A stretch of DNA of 64,000 bases from Rodentolepis nana (Eukaryota > Platyhelminthes > Cestoda > Cyclophyllidea > Hymenolepididae): the NCBI GenBank assembly GCA_900617975.1, contig UZAE01000009.1, positions 1 through 64,000 of the forward strand, in the 5' to 3' direction. The notes below the pieces were generated by a model. The model had not been told where the DNA came from, made no database searches, and saw only the letters and a list, made by a program, of their open reading frames with translations. Each line of letters opens with the position of its first letter. The stretch's first letter is position 1. The position numbers were made by a program, and so were the translations under genes. Positions 1-13,200 of the stretch are shown one piece after another.

Positions 1-920
1 TATATATATATATATATATATATGAGATTGACTAGTATTACAGAACTACGAATGCTCATTCACGGCTTGGCAGTATGAGATCGATAGATAGCTCAATACA
101 AAGATTTCATTTCCATCCATTCGTATAAATGGTGGTTACCGACAAGTAGAAGGACAAAAGTTGGATGAAATGAATAGTCTTTTATCAAAAAAATTTGAAT
201 TAAAATCTTGTGTCAACTATCAAAAGATGCTCAAAATTGCATGTAGTTACCTTGAGAAGACTGACTTCCGAGCAATTAGGTGTTATTACGGAGTTCGCAG
301 ATTACTGGTTACTTTGGCTGCCCCCCCCCTTGGGGGAGTTAAAGCAGAAATACGGGAAAAGTCTACACCCTTGAGTAATTCAAGCGGTTGAGCTTTAGGA
401 TGGCTAAATCGAGGTATTTGCAAGCTAAGCTCTATCGTTCCTACGTTTATATGTCTGCTGGGGGGGGGGAGTAGGGGGTTGTGGGGTGGGGGTTATTGAA
501 ACTCCTAATTCCTGCTAAAGGACTATCGACTGACAAGCCATGCCAACATTCTGACCAGGTCTTGATCGACCTATGTTAAGCACTGGAACACATTTGACTC
601 GAGCTTGTGATATTGAAGGAGAGGAAATTTTTGACAAGCGGGAAAGGCTGCACTAAACTTGAAATTGATATCGCATATGAAGGTGCCTCACTAACCTGCT
701 CATTAGTGAAAATTTCAACTTTCTTCCTCTTATAATCCTCGTTCTTTTGTCTTATTTGGATTGGTTATTAAGAAGGGAAGTGTGCTATTAAGTCTCACCT
801 TTAGCCGTATTCACTCTTTCCATGGTAAATTTCCGTTCGTAGGGATTCGTTGGTAATATCAATCAGCCTAATGATACTTCGTTTCATTAGGCGAATAAGT
901 ATGTTTATTACTGCTTTAAG
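1..920 (+). other. Intron upstream of the first visible exon
   Basis: No coding segment recognised. It opens with a TA dinucleotide run (1-22) and holds a C run (321-329) and a G run (460-469). The reading frame of the next exon is closed by TAA at 917-919, so coding cannot extend further left in that frame. Confidence 0.6.
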
Positions 921-1217
921 AGCCACAATTCGTAATGCGAGGTCTGGGTGAGACAGAACAAACCGCATTAGTTGAATGTCTGGCAGAAGGAAAGGAAAAC
1001 GTTCGCTACGAGTGGTCTGAGGAGAATCGTGGCGTGGTGGGCACAGAGGCTCAACTGGAGATCCTTCTTCAAGGTGTACTGGCCAAAGAAGATAGTGAAG
1101 ACCCAGCTAATATTTCCAAGTATACCTGCACAGTGACTGATGCTGCCACTGGCGAGAAATTGGGCGAAAGCAAATTTAGTCCTCTCACAAAAATCAAACA
1201 ACCTGACCTCAATTCTA
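921..1217 (+). CDS. Perlecan exon 1 in window: Ig domain
   Basis: An Ig-like domain in one exon, entered in phase 1 after the acceptor TGCTTTAAG. The B-strand cysteine is in ALVECLAEG, the core tryptophan in VRYEWSEEN and the F-strand cysteine in SKYTCTVTD. The donor CTA|GTGAGA leaves the exon in phase 1, which fits the next exon. The preceding protein is outside the window. Confidence 0.75.
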
Positions 1218-4200
1218 GTGAGACTTTTATCCCAAATACGTATAAAGCGCTTTATGTGCAGAGATTTTTAATAAATTTTGTATTTTTAAGTTGAATTATC
1301 GGAAGATGAGGAAGAAATAGTTCTAGTCTACCCGGATGAGGCACTGGAAATGCACTGTGATATACCCTCCAATATGCCTTTTAGAGGAAGAGAAGTAAGT
1401 TGCAGGAAAAAAATCATTACTAAATTTCCCTCATTTTTTGAATGAAATTATTTTTACCAAAATGTTGATCAAGATAAACAAAATAGCATTAGAATAAATG
1501 GCACAAGCTTGATCTGGAATCAGGAACCATGAAGGGAATTAGTTTAAAAATGCTTAACTACCTATTTTACATTTACAAATTGAATAATTAAAGAAAATAT
1601 TGATTATAACTATGTCAAGAAAACAGTTGGTAATTGATTTGTAACATGAATGGTGACCTTTTAAATAGTTGTTAATACTTTTGTAAAATATAGGCGTATT
1701 GAAGTGGATTGCTACGCTAGTAAAGCCTGACTGACTCAGAAATCTCTATGGCAGATTCTCCTACATCTAGCTAGGCTCCCAGAACCAGCTAAGCTATAGC
1801 CCACCTATAAAGGAAACAGACGTGTAGCACGGTGCACGTTCATCCAGTACGAGTATTGCGGATAAAGTGTGTACACGCAGGGAGCTACTCATGATCAGGA
1901 TGGGGGATTAGGTTAAACAGAGGTTGATGATTGGTCACTGTACGGTCGCTGCACACAGAGTTGTACGGCCGCACCTCCCAATCCTGGCGAGCAGACATGC
2001 AGGCATACGATGACGCACACAACGATAACGTGTCCTACGGTATAAACAACTCAATGATAATTTTAGTGCCAAACACATGCTATTTGGAACCTATTTGAGG
2101 TTGTAATCAGGTAAAAATTACAATTTCACACTAAGAGAAAGGAAAAGTTATTCCTGAAAATTCTACAAATAACGGTTTCGTACTGAGCAAACACAGTCTT
2201 GCATAAAAACCTGCAAACGTTTAGCAAAGATGAAGAGTAATCAAATTTGAGGACTGTGTTTATTCCTTTACCAACATAGATAAGAGTGCTCTTAATCATT
2301 GATTAATTAATTACTTACTAGGTTGAGTGGTGGATCAACGGTGAGAAATTGGGAAGAGTTCCAAACCGTATTGATATGAGTAAGTCAAGTATTCTCGGAT
2401 ATCTCTCCATGTCGTCTAACAAAACGGGAACTTATTCATGCCGCTTCGGTAAAACCACAAAGTCTGCCCACATCATTGTTAGAAACCGTAAGCTCTTCTT
2501 TACAGCATTACGGCATTAACTAAAGAATTTGCAAATATTTACGTGAATCTAATTTGGAAAATATAGGCGATATAACAATCAACATTGAACCAAAGGAGGA
2601 CTACAAATCCAGTGGAATAAACGATGTTGCTGAGTTCCACTGTCGAGTGACGGGTCACAAAAATGGTGGCAAGAATGTGAGTCTCTCACCGAGTCTCTTT
2701 TTTGGACGACATTCCTTTAATTGCGATGAAGATATGACTTCCATGTTATAGGTTCGCTGGACATTCATCCCCGAGGGTGGAACTGAGGAAGAGGAGATAC
2801 CTCCTGAAGCGCAGACATCTTCACCTGCAGCTGCTCCTGCCACAGCCTTTCTCTTTATTGAAAATCCGTTGAAAAAACACGAGGGTCAATATGTGTGTCG
2901 TATTGGACAAGTCATGGATGTCGGAAAGCTCATTATTGAAGACAGAAGTATGTCGAGTGTTTGCATTATTAAAAAAAACGATGAAAACACTATCATCTGT
3001 ATGCTGTGAACAGCGTCTAATTTACTAAATTTTAATGTGCGAAGTCACGGTTAGTGATTCATAACACTCACAAAGTTGTCTATTCTATTAACTTGTTAAT
3101 CATAAAGCCTGAGTTGGATGAAGGCTCATTCCACGGTCGCCAAAATACTGACCACAATGCTCTCCGGAATAAGAAACTGGAAGAGAATACGAATACGTCT
3201 GGTGGGTTCATAAAGAATATAACTTTTGTTTACCTTTTTTGGTTACGATTAAAATGGGCGGGGTTATCTGGGACATTCGATAAGTTTTAGATCAGAGTTC
3301 AAAACGGAGTATTTAGGCCTTAAGTAAAAGAAAAGGTTTTCGAATCGAAATTTAATGAGTGGCAGTTTGTACTTTCCAACGTTTGTTCGTATAGCAACCA
3401 ATGTGTTCAACAGCTGACATCGTTACTTCTCGAAGTAAAATCATCGAACGATTTAGTTGAGGAAAAAAGTTGTAAAATTTAGTTTTTTACCATAAATTTC
3501 CAAATGAATGCACATGACGGATGACAGAAACACTTTGTAGTGATTGGCATTCTGATTGAATTAGAGTTTCGAAACTGCTGAAAAGGTAATAGTAAAACTT
3601 TTGTTCAAATAACTCTGTTTACATATTTTTTGACAAATTCTGCGAAATCACTCCAAAACCTGAATCTTTTTCTCTGTTTCAATTCTACTCCAAAAGATTT
3701 AATTTTTGAACTATATATATGTATCAATTCAGTAGGTATGGACAAAAATTTCGTTAACTGCGTATTGGGTCATGAAATTCAAGGTTAAAGCCCAAACTTT
3801 AGTTTGCCAATTTGACAACCACCACCGAGAAATTCAACCAGACTAAACTATCCCATTTTTATGCTTTCGAAATTCTCCTAAATTTCATAAATAGTGGTTT
3901 ACGGTAGAGGCATTTCCGGGTGGATGTTTAGCCATTTCGGACTTTTTATTTGAAAATTGGGATTCGCGAAGTAAACTAGAATTTTCTACTTTCGATCAGG
4001 AGTTCATACACAAGGTTATAAACTAGGGACGAAATCAAATAGTCACGTGGTGCAGAAGTTCATTAACTAAATGAATTTGTAAGCAAATCTTCTCTTTATT
4101 TTAGGAATCAGTGTGAATCCCGAGGAAGTAGTCACCCGTCAAGGATCAACAGTTCGCTTCTTCTGTACTCTCACTCTAGCTGATGGCAAACAACCCAAGG

Positions 4201-7200
4201 GAGGTGTGACAAAGGTCACTTGGTTGCGCAAGGATCGTCGATCGCTTTCACCAGGTCGTGAGGAAATCCTGAGTGGTACAACGGCAAGCAATGCTGCAAT
4301 TCTCGTTGTTAAGAATGTTGATGAAACCTACAATAATGTGGAATATATCTGTACTGATGGGGTAAGGGTAACAACGGTCATTACGATAGAAGCGCTTATT
4401 TGACAAATCAATAACACTGTCATGTTACTTTAGTTCCGTGAAGCTAAAGCCAAGATTATACTTCAAGAAGTTTGTGGTCCAGGTGAAAGGTCTTGCGGTG
4501 GAGACAAGTGTATTCAAGAAAGCCTCTTCTGTAACGGTGTTCCTGATTGTCCCGACGGATCTGATGAAATTCCTGAACGCTGTCGTAAGTAGAATAGCCA
4601 TTTGTTACCGGAGTTGCATAAAACAATATTTCTTCGACATTCTAACTGGACTCTCAAACTGTGTTTGTTAGATTCTCATGGTTGTACTGTTTTATGGTCC
4701 ACGCAAAAGTTGTATTCTCTAGGATGACGCATTTAACGTCCGCATGGAACAATTAGTGGACGGGTGTGTTAAACCTAAAATAGGGCTGCACTTTTTCCCT
4801 GTTTCACAGGAAAATTAATACACAAATGAAGACTTATTTATTTCAAATGGCGGGCTTTATGACACTTATAATTAGCCCTTTGGCTGACTTCGTGCTTCAC
4901 AGAGGGGAGGAGGAACATCAAAGTGGGAAAAAGTGGAGAGAGAGAACAGAAGAGTGGTTCAAAGATGTTAAAGAGACAGGCACAAAGGCAGAGAAAAGGT
5001 AAGATTAGTATGGTGGAAGTGGTCGAATATGACAAATAGTGAGGTCATGGTAGTTGGAAGTCAGAAGTCAACTGCTGGTTTATAGACCACGTGGAGGTAA
5101 GTCTATCGCACCCCAAATGAAGACTTTATTATACCAATTTCAAATAATATTGAGAATGGAAAATGACAAGGTAGAACATCAAACCTTCTTATCTCTTTAG
5201 GTAGGCTCGATTGATTAGTGGCTGTGTTAGCATGTAGGAAGTTGTATCTGTTCTGTGGAGAAAGAATGAGTGATAAGTAGAGGTTCAGCGCTCAGACAAA
5301 GTGCGCACTTTTAGCAAGACGAGGAAAGACTGTATCCAGGCGTTGTTTACTGCTGTTACAGGTTCAATGTCTTCCGTTGCACACCCAGCGAGTGAAAAAC
5401 CCTTATGTATTGGCTAAATCGGGATAAATCAAGGAGGCGTAGAATCTGAGGTTAACTCATTCGAGTCTCCATAAGTTATCACATTACTCAAGATGAGTAT
5501 TTGAAAAGCAATGCAAACATAATTAATATATCACTCCCACGGTTTCATTATTTTCTGAAATAAAAAGGCATTAAGTTAAATAAATTAAATTTTGATTTAT
5601 ACGTTGATAGCTTCCCATAATAATAATAATAATAACATTATTAATAATGATAATTATAAGTCAATGTTGGGGCGGGAGAGAGAGCAAAAGGATCAGTTGT
5701 CATTGTATTTCAGGTGAATGCGAACCGAATCAATTGGCTTGTCTGGCTGTTAACGGCAAAGAACCTTCAAAATTCTGTTACCTCCGTTCCTGGCATTGCG
5801 ATGGTGAAGACGACTGTGGAAATGGCTACGACGAATTGGACTGTCCACGTTAGTGTTCAATTTATTTCAATTAAAATCTGAAATCGAAATCTAATTCGGC
5901 TAAAGTTATTATCATATAATAGTTTTATATTTTCCATATTAAATAGAAATGAAATCAATTGTACTTGAATAATTTTACTCGACAAAATATTCAATGGAAA
6001 TAAATGCGTAATTGATGGGCTATCACAAAGCGTTTCATTTGATCGACAGGAATAGGATGGTAAATGCACTTTTAGCCATTTTTACTCGGAGAAATAGCTA
6101 TGCCATGCGACAAAATGTTTCACACCTGACAAATAATCATCTGTTAAAGTGTCATTTCATAGAGGTTGAGCGTTCCCATCGAAACAGGACGATTGGTCTT
6201 CCCAATTATACTTAAAAAACTATTCTATACTTACATCTAGCTCCCAACCCAAATACTCCTTGCAGTAACAAATATTACATCTGCCCTGACGACCAACGAC
6301 CTATTCCACGTTCATACCTCTGTGATACGCAGACCGATTGTGAACCTTCTGCAAGCGATGAAATGGGATGCAGTGAGTTTACTATTGCTCTATGGCCTAC
6401 TTATTGTTCTAGAAAGTTCCGATCTCCCTTAAAATAGATAAGATTCGTGATTGAAATAAAACCCGATTTCCCGCAAGTGAGATGAATTACCGAGTTAATA
6501 CCACTAAAACCATTAGACAATACATACGTCACTGAGTGAAACCGGCAAAGTTTCAAATGGCATTAATTTACCGCATTTTACGAAGTCTAACGCCATATTA
6601 CCCATTCTTTAGGTCGACCAAGCGTTATCTACCCTCCCCGAGGTCAAGATGTGGTTGGAATCAAAGGAACAAACGTGACACTCAAATGCGTAGTCCATGG
6701 ACGACCTCCGGCCAGTATCAATTGGCGTTTCAATTGGGGTCCAATTAAAACTGGCATCAATTATGTGGAAAATACCACCGTGGAGGGATGTGATCGAGTT
6801 ACTAGCCACCTCACTCTTGTCAATATTGATCCAAGAGCTAGTGGGATGTACACTTGTGAAGCTGTTACGTATCAAGATCGTGTTCTTGCACCTGATTATA
6901 CCGTCAATGTTGGAGGCAAGTAAACACAATTATTGCCCGACAAAATAATGGAACTTTCATTCCATTGATAGAAGAGTTCAGTTCATTAATATTCAAACGG
7001 AGACTACCTTATTTGGGTTTATTAAAATCGCCACCCATGACAGATATTCAAATGTAGCCAATCATTGATAAGTTTATACTCTTAGCTTTGTATCATTACC
7101 TCTTAAATTCCTAGTTAAAAAACTCCAGACCCCATGTAGCTCTGGGCCAGATTGATCTGGTTGGTTGTTAATTTAACCGAAGCTTTTTGCTTATCAAATG

Positions 7201-10200
7201 GTATAACAATCACTGGATGGTAACATCTGTAAATCATCTAATAACCATGCACTCACAAGGTGCATTTAAATTTGGAGTTAAACGCAAAGACATTCACAGG
7301 CATCCAACCATTTGTTTATCAACACTTCCTCCCCTACGATGTAAACAATAATTGGCAGAACTGCCTTAATTTATGGCATAAGAGAGGGAGAGAGAGAGAT
7401 AGAGATTGCGCGTCTCTTGGCACATTAGTCTAGGCGTGTAGGCATTCATTCACTCGCAAATTGCTCACAGGCATCCGTCAATTTATTTGAGTGTTTATCG
7501 TGGAAATTCACACAGGAATGGGAGGATTGGTTTGTGTTTATGTACCTCGCTGCCGGAAGGAGAGTAAAGAACAATGGTGCAGTAAATCGTAAAAAATCTA
7601 TGCTTCGACGACAGTGCTACAGAGAAAGTCCAGACTTGACATCTTGCTAATTTCGATTTTATTTTGGCAAATAATTTGCTCCGCTCTGTTGATCATGGTG
7701 AGAGTAGGCAAATCGAATGAATTTATACCCGTCTAAGTAGGCAGAAAGCAGACAAATTTAACGATATTATCAAGTAAATTTTCATACGAATATTGAGAAA
7801 TTAGGACCTAATTTAATGACCCCCTCTAGACTGGTCAACTCGAGCGGGATGTAGTACATCGGTAGATCTATTAGAAATAGGAATAGGATGGATTTTCCAC
7901 TAAGGTAGCATAGCTTGATATGGTGCAAAGATTATTAGAAATGAAATTTATTGATGGATTTTCTACGTACATTCGATTGTATCAATGTGCTTGTCTTTAT
8001 ACTCAGGGCGGTCTGTGTGATCGCAGCTCTTTCCAATACATGATAACATGCCTTTCCACGATGCTCACTCCTCCCCCTTTATAGCAAGTGTGCGTTTAAG
8101 GATTCAAATCCGGTGTAGTAATCCAATATTCGGTGTATTTTAATCATGCCGTTGAGTTATTCATTCTAGAACTGATGACAATTAATCATAATCAGACTCC
8201 AGTAGAATTCCTGATCAATTCTGTTTTGTTGTTTACCATTAGCTGGGAGCTACTGCAGCCGACCGAAATTCAATGATGCTGCCTGGAATGAGGATATGTG
8301 CCTGAGTTGCTACTGTTCCGGTGTTTCTGATGACTGTACAAGTCTACGTGGATACTCTCTCGCTTCGGTGAGCCTTTGCCTTAAAACTTTTATCCATTTC
8401 ATAAAACTCCGCCATAGTGTGTTACCAGTTGACACATTAAGAACTTCGAGATTTAAAATTTAGGCACTTGTTTGGGGTCTAAAATATTTAAGAAAGTCTA
8501 ACCAGGTCCTCTTCAACATAATTATCGTATCTCTTGAACCCTGTGCTCCTTTTAGATGGACAAAGTGGCAAAGAAGTCGATTGAAGAAGTTAGGCTGATC
8601 CAATACAACAAAGCGGACGAGCCAATCGAGGGCGAACTACCTGGCCTTCAGCTAACTGACTCGACCTTCAAAATATCTGTTCCTGATACCGAAAATACCT
8701 ACTTGGAAGGAACTTTTGGACTCACTGGGGATTGGGTAGGTCTTAAGTTTCTACCCATTTCGGTTTTCTTAATTTTAGCATAAAGTAAGTATGATAATCA
8801 AGCGAAGAATTCTAAAATTTGTTTTGATGAAGTATAAAAACGTTACATTGTGAGTGACGTTGAAAAGGAAAACTTACTGATAATTAAATAAACGTGTGCT
8901 GAAATTTTAAAATAATTTTCTACGCAATTTTTAATAGAGTGAAGTTTGATATTCCTTTAAGACAACTTTAATATCTTTTAGTTTAACCTGTTGATTGTGT
9001 GCAGTATTTATAAATATGGGTTGTTAATATATTTATACCAAATGGCAGGCGCTTTGATAGTTATCATTAGCCCTTTAGCTGAATTCGGGCTTCACAGAGG
9101 GAAGGTTAATCAAAATAGCAGAAAGTCGAGGGGTGGGGAACAGAAAAGCGATTCACAGATGTAAAAGAGGCAGGCAGACACAAAGGTAGAAAAAAGGTTA
9201 GGTGAGTACTGTGAAAGTGATCGAATGTGACATATGGTCGGGTTATGGTAGGTTGAGGTCAGAAGTCAACTGCCAGTTAATAGACTTTTTGCCGTATAAG
9301 AAAACGTTGCCTAGGGTGTAACACGTGGAGGTAAGTCTATCGCACACCCCAGATTTCTAATATTGATTGACACCTATGCATTATGATGTAGAGATAGTAC
9401 TGTCTTTTCATATGGCGATATTTAAATAGTTTCATAAATAGTATGCATTAATCATCTCAATTTTTTCGGGGGTTCTAACTTGTGGCCAATTTAAGGCCTC
9501 TTGGCATGCGCACTTCAATTCTAGTACCTGAATTTTGTGCTAATGCGCGTGGTTTAAAATACTTTGCACCATTTTGATCCCGATACTGTTCTGATGTATA
9601 CCACATAGCCTTTCTAGTAATGGTAAATTAAAGCCCGTAATAGAATTTGTTGAATTCTAACAAAAAAACGCCTATTTATGTATTTGGTTTAAGGAAAATG
9701 TCAATTGAATGATTAATCAAAAACAAGAGGCGTTTTTGAGACTTCATTAGCAAATCCACTAGTGCTCCAGTGCCCGATGACAGAATTCTAGGCACTTGAA
9801 TGAATGAATGAATGAATTAATTAATTCTACTCATACGTCACAAAACTCAATTTGTTTCATGACTGGATCATAACAAGGTCTGGATCTTTTCATTTTAGAC
9901 TCAATCCTATGGCTTGTTCTTGAAGAGCAATATTACACTAACTGGACCCATGGAGGGCTACCAACCCATCTCACCCATTATACTCGAGGTATGCCTTTTA
10001 TTTGTTCCATTGCTTTGCAGCCATCTTTTCCTTTTTTTAACTAAATGTTACTTAAGCGGTTAATAAGTAGGATAATTATCTCCAGATTTTGGGCCGCAAA
10101 TACGCGATGAAAAAAGTTTTAATAAGGTCTATTAAATGTCACCATAAGAACGAGGTAGAGAAGACAGTTATAAAAAATTGACTTAGGAAGCAGAAGTCTT

Positions 10201-13200
10201 CGACAAGCTGAAAGAAAATTAAAGAAGCGGCCTTCGGATGAGGGTTGTGGTGCTGGTGAAATGGAGGTAGCAGAGGTACAGGGTGAATGCGTTTAAACAT
10301 CAATTAAATGCAGTATTCAGGGATGGCATCAAATAGTGGAAAGGGCTTAGAACACCGCGGAAAGATATTAAAACTTTTAATCCCTTTTGAAAACCTTTGA
10401 AAAGGAACATTGGTTGGAACACCTCATTTTTAGACGAGCAACTCTGTAGGAGCTCCTTCAATTTCGACTATTTCACTAAAGTTTCTCAATGCAAGCTCAA
10501 ACCAGACCCCAATACTCAACTCAGCGAAGATTGCCAGGTTAAACTGCCATATTGAATGAGGTTTCTCTGATCCACATTGCAAGATGTGGGAAACATCTGA
10601 CTTGAAGGAAATTTATTGCTTTACATCATAAAACTTCTTCTCAGTTTTAAAACAGAGGATAGTTAGGAGAGAATAGAGAGACAAGCACACATTACGTAGC
10701 TATTAAACAGACTTGATTAGAAGCCCAATACCCGTTAGTGAGAGTAGTAGATGAAACCGATGTTGAGAAGGACGAAGGCAGAACAAAATTGAGGTTAATA
10801 GGAGGTTTATAGGAAACTGGAAATTTATTCATTTTGTGAATATTCTGATTAGGCGATGGAACGAGATATGGACATACTATAGTTTGTGATAGCGTGTTAG
10901 TGGCTTTTTCCCTTTACTTTTCTTATATTTATCTAACCATTAATTGTGATTTAATCATAGCTTCACTTGAATAAATTATGAGTTGAATATAACGGAACTA
11001 TCTGAATCTTCCATTCAAGGGTAACGGTGAGAAGGTCTACTACTGTGGACCCTCATCTCAGTCAAATCTCTACACCAGTGAAACCGGTTACCAGAACCAG
11101 ATGCTATTGCGTCTAACAGAACGTGACGGATGGATGGTAGGGGGCCCAGACTGCAATGAAAAATCTCGTCCAGCTACTCGTGATCAAATGATGAAGGTGC
11201 TCGCGAATGTGCAAAAGCTTCGATTCCGTGTAAACTTCTATGATAAGCAGGAGACCTACCAGTTAGATAACTTGCAACTTGAACACGCCACACCCACTGA
11301 CTTCCCAGGTGCTTTCTATCCTGAAATGGAGTCTTGCAAGTGTCCCGAGGGTTATAAAGGATTGTCTTGCCAGGTAATCATTGCTCACTATGCACATTAA
11401 ACTATTCATTGCTTGTTTAACGGATGGATTAAATGCTTTCAAGCAATGTGAACGAGGTTTCGAGCATGATCCTGCTGATCCTACAAAGTGTAGGCCTGCT
11501 TGCGCTTGTGAAGAATGCGATGAACAAGGAAATTGTATTGCATGCTCGAACAACGCTGCTGGACCAGATTGCACTGAATGCAAGATTGGATTCTACCGAC
11601 CTCTCGACCAGCCTATCTCTTCACCATGCCTCCCTTGTGATAAATGTGGTGGTGACTATCCTCAGTAAGTGAAGTTTTTAACTTTTACTGAGTCTACACC
11701 ATGTGATTGCAATATATAAGTATATTGTCGGCTGAAACTTCACAAAGAAAGTAATTGGAGGCAGGAATTCGAAGGGGAAGAAGGTTTTGATGAGACTTCA
11801 ACAAACCCTGAATTTAACTGCTAGTTAGCAGAAAGTTCCTGTAACTCAGAGATCTTGCGGTGATTTAGTTTACTTGCATACGGGATATTTTATTGGCGAA
11901 AGCATCACTACAACTATCGATGTATCGAGTACCACTGGTGAAGTTAAAGTGGATGATTTCCATAGGTGAATGATGATCCGCAGTTTCCCAACTAGCCTAA
12001 GGTAGTGGCTTGTGGTCGGGGGAAGATAGTGATTTAGTATTTTAGGATCTTTTATTGAACGCATTTAAAGAGAACTTAGTTAAGTGGTCATGCTAATAGA
12101 TGAATCTGCATAGCAAAATTGTGTACGCTTGCATTTGCCCAGTGAGACAGCCGGCTGTGCCTAGAGGTCAAACATTTGCTGCTATATACGTCCTTTAAGT
12201 GAGAACTGGAAGGAAATCAAATCAGAGGAACGAAGGGCGCCATTGAGTCAAAGAGGTTTGGAGTAATCTAAGAGTGAGAGTACAAGTGGCGCTTACTCCG
12301 AGCCAAATATAGTGGAGGACAAATCAAATGTTCTTTACCGCTGGAAGTGATGCTATTAGCTGTCAACGATAGAAAAGACTTTTCTCTTAGGTTCACCAGA
12401 GGCTTGAATATTCCATATCAAACATATTAATCGTCTTTTAACTTTTTCACTGTAGTGTTAGCAGGGATTGTGCAGCGGATCCATCCTCTCCAGATGGCTA
12501 TAGGTGTCGATGTGAATTGAGAGGAGATGGACGTCTTCTGGATGATTCTTGTGATCTGTGTAAAACTGAAAAAGTCCCACCCCCAGAAGCTAAATGTGAA
12601 CAACGTTCTGAACTTTTGAATATCTGCAATCCGGCGGGAACAGAGACTATTACTACCAATGAAATCTGCACCTGCAAGGTGAGTTGATTTCTGACGAGAA
12701 GTCTCACGTCACCGGATTTATCGTTATCATATAATTCAACTTTAGGAGGGCTACAAGGGTGACCGCTGTACAGAATGCGTTGATGGTTATATGAAACATG
12801 GTGATAAGTGTCTAAAGTGCTACTGTTCTGGAACGACCAAATCTTGCACAGGTTCTGAGACTCACTTCTTCGAAAACATTTCTCTGGTAAGTTACTCTGC
12901 ACTTCACTTATTTGACCTGAAATGAATTACTAACAATAGAAAGATAATGGATTGTTCTAGCACTTCTATACTTTTTGAGACTGAAGCACTGAAGTGTAGA
13001 TTGACTAAGACCCATCAGCGTGAGAGGCTGTCCATTTAAGCTATTACCACTGCCCCCAGTCACCACCTTGATTAAAATGACACCACCAAACTCAAGGTCA
13101 TGAAAAGTGAGGTGATGTTAAATACAGATAATAAAAGAAACCCAGAATTACCGTCCACCTTGCCGTTTCTTTACAAAGAACGAGGCTCTGTAAAGCTATA

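Noticed and set aside
161..391. Open frame of 76 codons near the left edge
   Set aside because: It contains a C homopolymer, has no recognisable motif and falls in an intron before the first coding acceptor.
4838..5035. Minus-strand open frame (65 codons), with similar frames at 13637-13858 and 15033-15218
   Set aside because: All lie in family 1 repeat copies, and the shared peptide follows from shared repeat DNA. Frames differ between copies and have no conserved start or length.
6012..6215. Open frame of 67 codons between LDLa exons
   Set aside because: It lies wholly in the 5849-6240 intron, has no family resemblance, and the LDLa exons splice in phase without it.
12498..12902. 134-codon minus-strand open frame over laminin-EGF exons
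   Set aside because: It crosses two exons and an intron of the well-supported plus-strand gene, with no independent evidence.
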